Source: Candidatus Omnitrophota bacterium (GTDB taxonomy: Bacteria > Omnitrophota > Gorgyraeia > Aquiviventales > Aquiviventaceae). Taken from it: a stretch of 19,753 bases of DNA. Every line of letters begins with the position of its first letter. The first letter of the stretch is position 1. A model generated the notes under the pieces. That model was not told where the DNA came from. It ran no database searches and saw only the letters and a program-made list of their open reading frames with translations. The DNA is taken from assembly GCA_020057015.1 (NCBI GenBank), contig JAGVGS010000186.1, positions 1 through 19,753 on the forward strand, read 5' to 3'. Below, one piece after another: positions 14,478-19,753 of the stretch. The position numbers and the translations under genes were made by a program.

Positions 14478-17063
14478 TCAGACGTGCTGGGCAAGCCAGC
14501 GGGCGATATCGGCCTGGTCGCGCCGGGCCCAGCGCCCCGAGAGGCGGATGTGCTCCAGCGTGCGCTGCATGGCGCGCTCGGTGCCGGGCACCGGATGCAC
14601 GGCAAAAAATCGGGACACATCAGCCAGGGCCGAGGCACTCGTAAAGCCCCCCGCGGCCCCTTCGACGATGCGCGTCATCAGATTCAAGCCGCCGCTGGCG
14701 TAGCGGCGTACGAGTTCCGGCCAGTGCGTTTTCACGAACGCCCACGCGATCGGACGGCCGGCACGGTTGCCGCCGAATCCTCCCAAGAGCACATAGGCGT
14801 CCTGCCGGCGCACGTGGGGCGAAAGGGCCAGCGTGAGCGTCCGTCGGATGAGGGCCGGCTGCTGGGATTGCGTCAGCGCGCGCAGCACCCGCACGCGCTC
14901 TTCTTGCAGCGGGCTGCGGCGATACAGCGCCAGCAGCTGCGCGTACTCTCGGCGGCCGCCATGCTCGGCCACGATGCCATACACCGCGCTGCGCAGGTTC
15001 GGGGCCAGCTCGCTCCCGCGTGCGAAGGCTTGAAACCGCCGACGGGCTTCTGCCATCGTGGCGGCATCCTGGTAATGGCCCATGCGGCCAAGGAGCAGCG
15101 CGCGCAACAGCGCCTGCAAGTGGCCTTCCTCAGCTTGTGCCTCCCAGCCCAGCTGCCTGGCTTGGGCCGCGATGAGCGCATGACCCACCTGCCACAGCTG
15201 CCGTTGTGTGGCCCCTGGCGGCAGCAGCCGCTCGATGGCCTGCAGGCTGCCGGCGATGGTCAGCCAGAGATGGTAGTCAGTGTAGCGTCGGCAGTTGTTC
15301 AGTACATCGAGCGCTTGCGACGTGCGCAGATGGCCGGCCTGAGCCAAGGCAAAGACGTCATCGAGCAACCCCAGCGCATCGAGCGAGGGGAGTTGCCGCC
15401 CGGCTAGGGCCGCGACAAGTGCCGCCAGCTGGCTGGGTGCATAGGCGGTGCGATAGAAGCCGCTCTGGCCGGTGTTGAGCTTGATCCAAGCTGCTGAAGC
15501 CGGAGCGCGCCATATCGCGCTGCGCGCGCGCAGTAGCGCATACCGCGGTTGCGACTCGCCGGCAGCGCTCGCGACCACCGGCACGCTCCAGGGCTGATCC
15601 TCGTGAGCAGAGGCAGGCCGGCCTGAGGCCAGAAACCGCCGCTGCGTCAGGCGCCATCGCCCTCGCCCGGCAGCGGCCACCGAGAGCAGGGGATACCCTG
15701 GGCGTTTGGTGAAGCTGGCCATGATCGCCCGCACCGGCTTGCCTGAGACTTCCTCTAAGACCGCCCAGAGATCGCCGGTCGCTGCGTTGCGATAGGCGTA
15801 GCGCTTGAGGTAGATGGAGAGCCCCTTGCGGAATACCGGCTCGGTGAGGTAGTGCTCGAGCATGCGATTGACCGCTGAGCCTTTGCTGTAGGTGATGCTG
15901 TCGAAGATCTCGCGGATCTCGTGCGGATTCTGCACCGGAATCTCGATCGGGTGCGTGTGCTGCAGGCTGTCTTCATGCAACGCCCCCAGGTACTCGCCGG
16001 CCACATACTGCTGCCAGATTTGCCACTCGGGAAATTGGTCGTCCACGGCCTTAGGGCCCATGTACGAGGCAAAACCCTCGTTCAGCCACAGGTCGGTCCA
16101 CCAGCCCATCGTGACGAGGTTGCCGAACCACTGGTGGGCCAGCTCGTGCGCGATCACTTCAGCGACCCGCTGCTTGGCAGGGGCAGAGGAGTGCGCCGGG
16201 TCGACCAGCAAGGCCGTTTCGCGGTAGGTCACCAGCCCCCAGTTTTCCATCGCCCCCGAGGCGAAGTCCGGCAGGGCCACCATGTCGAGTTTCGGCAGCG
16301 CGTAGGGGATGCCGAACCAATGGGCGAAGTATGGCAGCGCGTGCACGCCCACGGAGAGCGCGAAGCGGCCTTGCGCGCGGCGCCCTTTGGTCGTCCAGAT
16401 ACGGATGAGGATCCCGTCGCGGTCCCGGGCCTGCACGCACTCGAGATCTGCCATCACCCAGGCGAGCAGGTACGTCGACATCCGGGGGGTGGGCGCGTAG
16501 CGTAGCGCCTTCAAGCCGGTGCCGGGCAGGCGGCGCTGGCGCACGAGCGGCATGTTGGACAACGCGGTCAGCGCGCGCGGCACGCGCAGGGTGAGGGTAA
16601 AGGTGGCTTTGCAGTCGGGTTCGTCCCAGCAAGGAAAGGCGCGCCGCGCATCCGTGGCCTCAAACTGGGTGGCGCCGCCCCATTGCCGCTTGCCCCGCAC
16701 GTCGTACGAGGTGCGGTAGAACCCGCACATCTTGTCGTTCATCGTGCCTTCGAAGGCCAACTCAAGCGCCAGCGAGGCGCTGGGCCGGATGGGGTGCTTG
16801 AAATGCAGGGTCGCGGTTTCCAGCGCGGCATCGTACGTGATGCGCTCGGGGGCTTGGGCAGGGGTGCTGGAGCGTTCGTGGAGACGAGCCTGGGTGATCT
16901 TCAGCTCGAGGGCATGCAGCGTGAGCGTGCGAAACGGCCGCGCGGCGCGCAGCCGAATGGTTTCACGGCCGGTGAACGTAAAGCGCTGGAAATCCGGCGT
17001 CAGCGTGAGGTCGTAGGCCTGCGGCTGCACGTGGCGGTCCAGGCGATAGCGGTTGCGGGTCAT
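14478..17063 (-). CDS. M1 family zinc metallo-aminopeptidase
   Basis: An 861-residue aminopeptidase that removes N-terminal residues from peptides, probably in the cytoplasm since no signal peptide is seen. Domain order: N-terminal beta saddle (1 to about 200) with TQFEATDARRAFPCWDEPD (132-150); catalytic thermolysin-like domain with exopeptidase motif GAMENWG (270-276), zinc site HELAH (306-310) and Glu329 in WLNEGFASY (HExxH-x18-E), and the transition-state Tyr392 in TYSKG; then an ERAP1_C-like alpha-helical domain from about 540 to the end. The layout and length match the puromycin-sensitive/tricorn-factor branch rather than E. coli PepN. All catalytic residues are present. The ATG has no Shine-Dalgarno but a CATACT box ends 6 nt upstream. 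It is divergent from the RlmI-like gene. Confidence 0.95.
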   Translation of the reverse strand: MTRNRYRLDRHVQPQAYDLTLTPDFQRFTFTGRETIRLRAARPFRTLTLHALELKITQARLHERSSTPAQAPERITYDAALETATLHFKHPIRPSASLALELAFEGTMNDKMCGFYRTSYDVRGKRQWGGATQFEATDARRAFPCWDEPDCKATFTLTLRVPRALTALSNMPLVRQRRLPGTGLKALRYAPTPRMSTYLLAWVMADLECVQARDRDGILIRIWTTKGRRAQGRFALSVGVHALPYFAHWFGIPYALPKLDMVALPDFASGAMENWGLVTYRETALLVDPAHSSAPAKQRVAEVIAHELAHQWFGNLVTMGWWTDLWLNEGFASYMGPKAVDDQFPEWQIWQQYVAGEYLGALHEDSLQHTHPIEIPVQNPHEIREIFDSITYSKGSAVNRMLEHYLTEPVFRKGLSIYLKRYAYRNAATGDLWAVLEEVSGKPVRAIMASFTKRPGYPLLSVAAAGRGRWRLTQRRFLASGRPASAHEDQPWSVPVVASAAGESQPRYALLRARSAIWRAPASAAWIKLNTGQSGFYRTAYAPSQLAALVAALAGRQLPSLDALGLLDDVFALAQAGHLRTSQALDVLNNCRRYTDYHLWLTIAGSLQAIERLLPPGATQRQLWQVGHALIAAQARQLGWEAQAEEGHLQALLRALLLGRMGHYQDAATMAEARRRFQAFARGSELAPNLRSAVYGIVAEHGGRREYAQLLALYRRSPLQEERVRVLRALTQSQQPALIRRTLTLALSPHVRRQDAYVLLGGFGGNRAGRPIAWAFVKTHWPELVRRYASGGLNLMTRIVEGAAGGFTSASALADVSRFFAVHPVPGTERAMQRTLEHIRLSGRWARRDQADIARWLAQHV

Positions 17064-17069
17064 CGCCGC

Positions 17070-17075
17070 AGTATG
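17070..17075 (-). promoter_or_regulatory. -10-like box, predicted leaderless start of the M1 aminopeptidase
   Basis: CATACT on the minus strand ends 6 nt before ATG 17063, placing the expected transcription start at or next to the initiation codon. No Shine-Dalgarno is present. Confidence 0.4.
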
Positions 17076-17083
17076 GTGTCATG

Positions 17084-17115
17084 AGATGAAGGATTTGTCA
17101 TCTGCATTCATCTGC
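17084..17115. promoter_or_regulatory. Inverted and direct repeats between divergent promoters, possible operator
   Basis: AGATGA (17084-17089) is inverted as TCATCT at 17098-17103 with an 8-base spacer, and AGATGAA (17084-17090) again as TTCATCT at 17107-17113. TCATCTGC occurs twice, at 17098 and 17108, exactly one helical turn apart. The elements lie between the -10-like boxes of the aminopeptidase and RlmI genes, where a shared regulator could bind. Confidence 0.4.
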
Positions 17116-17138
17116 GCCGTCCCTTCACGCGCGCCGCG

Positions 17139-17147
17139 TGCTAGACT
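17139..17147 (+). promoter_or_regulatory. Extended -10 box, predicted leaderless start of the RlmI-like gene
   Basis: TGCTAGACT matches TGnTAnnnT and ends 9 nt before ATG 17157, with no Shine-Dalgarno between them. Confidence 0.5.
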
Positions 17148-17156
17148 AGAACCCTC

Positions 17157-18365
17157 ATGCCGACCCCCCTGCGCTTCCATGTGACGCTCGAGGCCGAGCG
17201 CGCCCTCCGGGCCGGCCATCCCTGGGTCTATGCTGAGGCGCTACGCAAGGCTCCAGCCGGCGGCGCGGCGGGAGAGTTCGTGGCTCTCTACGATCGGCGC
17301 AATCGTTTTCTGGCCCTGGGGCTTTATGATCCGGAGAGCCCCTTGCGCGTGCGCGTGCTGCAGCGCTTCAAGCCGGCGGTCATCGATGCGGCGTGGTACG
17401 CCCAGCGCCTGCACGCGGCACTCAAGCTCCGCCGCGCCCTGCTGGCCGATCCCCACACGACGGGCTTTCGGCTGGTGCATGGCGAGAATGACGGGCTGCC
17501 AGGCGTCGTCGTGGACCGCTACGACCAGACGTTGGTGCTCAAGCTCTACACCGCGGCGTGGGCGCCGCATCTGGACGCGCTGAAGGAAGCGCTGATCGCG
17601 ACCTACCCGGCACAGCGGCTGGTGCTGCGCTTAAGCCGAGCCGCTTGCGTGGCCCGCGTGCCAGCCGCGGGCTGGACCGATGGCCGGGTGCTGGCCGGTG
17701 CTGCGGGCAAAGCCCCGGTGGCCTTCTTGGAGCGCGGCCTACGTTTTGAGGCGGATGTGGTCCATGGACAAAAAACCGGCTTTTTTCTTGATCAGCGGGA
17801 GAATCGAGCACTTCTGGAGCGCTTCAGCCGCGGCCGGATTGTGCTGGATGCGTTTGCCTATACCGGGGCTTTTTCCGTGGCCGCGGCCCGGGGCGGGGCG
17901 CGCGAGGTGCTCAGCGTGGATCTCAGCGGCCAGGCGCTGGTCCAAGCCGAGCGGCATGTTCATCTGAATCGCGGGGCGCTGCCGCCGCGCCTGAGCTTCC
18001 GGATGCTCAAAGGGGATGCGTTTGAGGTATTGCCGCAGCTGGCGACCCGCCGCCAGCGCTTCAGCCTGGTGGTGCTCGATCCCCCGGCGTTTGCCCACAG
18101 CCAAGCCCAGGTGCGCCCGGCCCTGGCTGCCTATGCCCGCTTAGTGCGCGCTGGGCTAGGAGTGCTGGCGCCGGAAGGGCTCTTGATGATCGCGTCCTGC
18201 TCCGGCCACGTGGGGGCGGATGCGTTTTACACCGCAGTCCATCGCGCGGCGCGGGCCGCGGGGCGGCCCTTGAGAGAGTTGAAGCGCACCAGCCATGGCG
18301 CCGATCATCCGATCCGCTTTGCGGAGGGCGCCTATCTGAAGGCGCTGTTCGCGTACGCGCCCTAA
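17157..18365 (+). CDS. rlmI: Class I SAM-dependent rRNA methyltransferase, RlmI-like (PUA + MTase)
   Basis: A 402-residue RNA 5-methylcytosine methyltransferase; the E. coli relative RlmI (YccW) modifies C1962 of 23S rRNA. An N-terminal PUA domain spans about 4-75 (RAGHPWVYAEAL, GLYDPESPLRVRVL). A middle EEHEA-like domain contains RLVHGENDGLPGVVVDRYD (105-123). The catalytic Rossmann domain starts with GQKTGFFLDQRENR (204-217), then motif I LDAFAYTGAFSVAAARGGA (230-248), VLDPPAFA (306-313) and IASCSGHV (345-352), whose Cys348 is the likely catalytic nucleophile. Length matches the family (about 395-400). The gene starts at an ATG without Shine-Dalgarno, 9 nt after TGCTAGACT, so a near-leaderless mRNA is expected. 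The paralogous RlmK/other branches cannot be excluded from sequence reading alone. Confidence 0.88.
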   Translation: MPTPLRFHVTLEAERALRAGHPWVYAEALRKAPAGGAAGEFVALYDRRNRFLALGLYDPESPLRVRVLQRFKPAVIDAAWYAQRLHAALKLRRALLADPHTTGFRLVHGENDGLPGVVVDRYDQTLVLKLYTAAWAPHLDALKEALIATYPAQRLVLRLSRAACVARVPAAGWTDGRVLAGAAGKAPVAFLERGLRFEADVVHGQKTGFFLDQRENRALLERFSRGRIVLDAFAYTGAFSVAAARGGAREVLSVDLSGQALVQAERHVHLNRGALPPRLSFRMLKGDAFEVLPQLATRRQRFSLVVLDPPAFAHSQAQVRPALAAYARLVRAGLGVLAPEGLLMIASCSGHVGADAFYTAVHRAARAAGRPLRELKRTSHGADHPIRFAEGAYLKALFAYAP

Positions 18366-18409
18366 GCCCCTAGGTACGCTTTTTGCTGGCTGGCTGCCAC
18401 CCCGTAGGC

Positions 18410-18415
18410 TATACT
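18410..18415 (+). promoter_or_regulatory. Candidate -10 box for mscL
   Basis: TATACT lies in the 98-base spacer before mscL and predicts a leader of about 40 nt that includes the CAGGAG ribosome site. The best -35-like match, TTGCTG, is 21 bases upstream, too far for a good fit. Confidence 0.45.
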
Positions 18416-18463
18416 ACCTGCACTTCAAGCATTCCTGCGTATCCCCACCCACAGGAGCTTCCC

Positions 18464-18931
18464 ATGTGGAAGGACTTTAGAGAATTTGCCATTAAGGGCA
18501 ATGTCATCGACATGGCCATCGGGGTCATCATTGGGGCTGCCTTTGGCAAGATTGTCAGCTCCTTGCTGGCCGATGTGCTGATGCCGCCCATCGGGCTGCT
18601 CATGGGCAACGTGGACTTCTCCAGCTTGTTTTTCAGCCTCAACGGCCAGGCCTATCCTTCACTGGCTGCGGCCAAGGCGGCCGGCGCGCCCACCCTTAAC
18701 TACGGCGTCTTCCTCAATACCCTGCTCGATTTCACGATTGTCGCCTTCGTGGTCTTCCTGGTGATCAAGCAGATCAACCGCCTCAAGCGCCAGGCGCCGG
18801 CGGTCGCTCCGGCCACCCCCACCACCAAGAATTGCCCCTTTTGCTTCTCGAACATTTCTCTTCAAGCAAGCCGGTGCGCGCATTGCACATCGGAACTGGC
18901 CGCAGGGCAACCTGCTGTCGCGGGCCGCTAG
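18464..18931 (+). CDS. mscL: Large-conductance mechanosensitive channel MscL with C-terminal zinc ribbon
   Basis: Pentameric emergency-release channel of the inner membrane that opens under hypo-osmotic stress. The 155-residue protein starts with the classic WKDFREFAIKGNVIDMAIGV (N-terminal helix plus TM1), followed by GAAFGKIVSSLLADVLMPPI with the pore constriction region. A periplasmic loop runs about 48-78 and TM2 is NYGVFLNTLLDFTIVAFVVF (79-98). Where the usual cytoplasmic helix bundle would be, it has a Pro/Ala/Thr linker (111-122) and a four-Cys knuckle pair CPFC (124-127) and CAHC (138-141), i.e. CxxC-x10-CxxC, a probable zinc ribbon. CAGGAG upstream supports ATG 18464. Co-transcription with the following small anchored protein is likely. 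Confidence 0.93.
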   Translation: MWKDFREFAIKGNVIDMAIGVIIGAAFGKIVSSLLADVLMPPIGLLMGNVDFSSLFFSLNGQAYPSLAAAKAAGAPTLNYGVFLNTLLDFTIVAFVVFLVIKQINRLKRQAPAVAPATPTTKNCPFCFSNISLQASRCAHCTSELAAGQPAVAGR

Positions 18932-18947
18932 GGCGGCACCGCCAACT

Positions 18948-18955
18948 AGGGAGGA
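18948..18955 (+). promoter_or_regulatory. Strong ribosome binding site of the small coiled-coil gene
   Basis: AGGGAGGA four bases before ATG 18960, stronger than the site of mscL itself, which suggests high translation of the small protein. Confidence 0.6.
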
Positions 18956-18959
18956 CAGT

Positions 18960-19298
18960 ATGAAGAAGGGACTTTGGTGGGCTATCGGGGTCGTCGCGAT
19001 CGTCGGCGTGGCCATCTGGGCGCGTAGCAGCAAGCAGTCACAGACGGTCAAGAGTCAGGTTGAGCAGGCCACCCAGGAGGCTCAACAGGTGACCGAAAGC
19101 GCCTGGAAAGAGGCTCAGCAAGCGGCCGAGCAGAGCAGCGAGAAGGCCAAGGAGCTCGCCGCCCAGGCCAGCCGCGAAGCCGAGACTGCCAAGAAGGAGC
19201 TCGAGCAGATCGGCCGCCAGGCGCAGGAGACGGCTGCCCAGGCTCAGCAGGACGCTACGGCCACCGCCAAGGACATCAAGAAGGATTTGGGCTTCTAA
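18960..19298 (+). CDS. Small membrane-anchored Ala/Gln/Glu/Lys-rich coiled-coil protein
   Basis: A 112-residue protein of unknown function. Residues 4-21 (GLWWAIGVVAIVGVAIWA) form one N-terminal membrane anchor. The rest (about 25-108) is a low-complexity amphipathic helix built from A, Q, E, K, S and T with repeated AQQ/EAQQ and AQA units, resembling YtxH-like, apolipoprotein-like or LEA-like stress proteins. That resemblance is compositional, not evidence of homology. A strong AGGGAGGA ribosome site precedes the ATG. It lies 28 bases after mscL and is followed by a strong terminator, so the pair is probably one transcription unit, which hints at a role in envelope or osmotic stress. Confidence 0.8.
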   Translation: MKKGLWWAIGVVAIVGVAIWARSSKQSQTVKSQVEQATQEAQQVTESAWKEAQQAAEQSSEKAKELAAQASREAETAKKELEQIGRQAQETAAQAQQDATATAKDIKKDLGF

Positions 19299-19327
19299 GC
19301 ACGTTCGCTCCTATCGCCAAGATCACG

Positions 19328-19363
19328 AAGGCCGCTACCCCTGTGGGGTGGCGGCCTTTGTGT
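19328..19363 (+). terminator. Strong intrinsic terminator after the mscL unit
   Basis: GGCCGCTACCCC (19330-19341) pairs with GGGGTGGCGGCC (19345-19356) through a TGT loop: 12 pairs with one G-U wobble, extended to 14 by AA/TT flanks. TTTGTGT follows. This should end transcription of mscL and the small coiled-coil gene. Confidence 0.85.
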
Positions 19364-19364
19364 G

Positions 19365-19370
19365 TATAAT
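19365..19370 (+). promoter_or_regulatory. -10 box, predicted leaderless start of metH
   Basis: A perfect TATAAT ends 6 nt before ATG 19377, placing the expected transcription start at the initiation codon. The box directly abuts the terminator tail, so any -35 contact would fall inside the terminator hairpin sequence (about 19342-19347). Confidence 0.6.
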
Positions 19371-19376
19371 CATCCG

Positions 19377-19753
19377 ATGAACCGCACGCAGCGCCTCGCG
19401 CTCTTGCCGGCCTTGCTTCAACAGCGCATCCTCATCATCGATGGCGCCATGGGCACCATGCTGCAGCGCCACCGTCTCACCGAGCAGGATTTTCAGGGCC
19501 GCCGCTTCGCCCAGCATCCCAGTGACCTCAAGGGCAACGGCGATGTGCTTTCGCTCACGCAGCCGGCCCTGATCCAGGACATCCACCGCCAGTACCTGGA
19601 CGCCGGAGCCGATCTCTTGGAGACGAACACCTTTACCTCCAACGCCCTGGCCCAGGCCGACTATCAACTGCAGGGCCTGGTCTATGAGCTGAACGTGGCG
19701 GGGGCGCGCCTCGCGCGCGCCGCGGCCGATGCCGCCGAGCAGCAGGCGCCGCA
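19377..19753 (+). CDS. metH: Cobalamin-dependent methionine synthase MetH, N-terminal part (3' partial)
   Basis: The window ends 125 codons into this gene. The visible part is the start of the homocysteine-binding TIM-barrel domain: DGAMGTMLQRHRLTEQDF, then HPSDLKGNGDVLSLTQP, AGADLLETNTFTSNALAQAD and LVYELNVAGARLARA. The DLKGN and SLTQP spellings, and the short spacing between them, point to MetH rather than BhmT, MmuM or a lone S-methyltransferase. The zinc-binding Cys residues and the folate, cobalamin and activation domains lie beyond the window. MetH moves a methyl group from methyltetrahydrofolate to homocysteine through cobalamin. TATAAT ends 6 nt before the ATG and no Shine-Dalgarno is present, so the mRNA is probably leaderless and has no room for a riboswitch. 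Confidence 0.93.
   Translation, partial: MNRTQRLALLPALLQQRILIIDGAMGTMLQRHRLTEQDFQGRRFAQHPSDLKGNGDVLSLTQPALIQDIHRQYLDAGADLLETNTFTSNALAQADYQLQGLVYELNVAGARLARAAADAAEQQAP

Noticed and set aside
14484..15407. 307-residue open frame antisense to the aminopeptidase C-terminal domain
   Set aside because: Shadow frame in GC-rich DNA; the sense strand encodes a complete M1 enzyme.
19299..19376. Cobalamin or SAM riboswitch before metH
   Set aside because: The 78-base gap is filled by the terminator and a -10 box six bases from the ATG; no riboswitch core fits.

Overview
This is a GC-rich (roughly 60-65 % by eye) bacterial chromosomal window with tightly packed genes, several 4-base start/stop overlaps and no tRNA, rRNA, CRISPR array, transposase or phage gene. 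I see 17 protein-coding genes, two of them cut by the window edges. The mix of a CmoA-type carboxy-SAM synthase, a YidE/YbjL-type transporter, an RlmI-type rRNA methylase and a PilZ protein fits a Gram-negative-type, probably environmental or uncultured bacterium. No marker in the window fixes the phylum.

Layout: (1) 1-1154 (+) is the end of an HI0933/YhiN-type flavoprotein. (2) 1174-3401 (-) is a two-gene operon of membrane-anchored coiled-coil proteins; the second ends in a c-di-GMP-type PilZ domain. (3) 3555-5225 (-) is an aspartate:alanine-exchanger-family transporter, divergent from (4) 5376-6865 (+), cmoA overlapped by a membrane isoprenylcysteine-methyltransferase-like gene. (5) An AT-rich spacer (6866-7110) leads into 7111-9680 (+), an SGNH-fold protein coupled to an MBOAT O-acyltransferase, i.e. 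an envelope-polymer acylation pair. (6) 9741-11439 (+) holds an MFS exporter and a DoxX-family protein. (7) 11436-14403 (-) holds two polytopic membrane proteins, one a GT87 polyprenol-phosphate-sugar glycosyltransferase and one GT-C-like. (8) 14478-17063 (-) is an M1 metallo-aminopeptidase, divergent from (9) 17157-18365 (+), an RlmI-type methyltransferase. (10) 18464-19298 (+) is mscL with a fused zinc ribbon plus a small anchored coiled-coil protein, closed by a strong intrinsic terminator. (11) 19377-19753 (+) is the start of metH, cobalamin-dependent methionine synthase.

Functional themes: much of the window concerns the cell envelope (acylation pair, GT87/GT-C pair, mechanosensitive channel, transporters, PilZ membrane complex). 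A second theme is S-adenosylmethionine and methyl chemistry (CmoA, ICMT-like protein, RlmI, MetH). No intergenic stretch exceeds 300 bases. The signals most worth a second look are the PilZ/coiled-coil operon, the CmoA-ICMT coupling without CmoB in view, the zinc-ribbon MscL, and a recurring promoter layout that puts a -10 box only 6-9 nt before ATGs lacking a Shine-Dalgarno, which predicts leaderless mRNAs.
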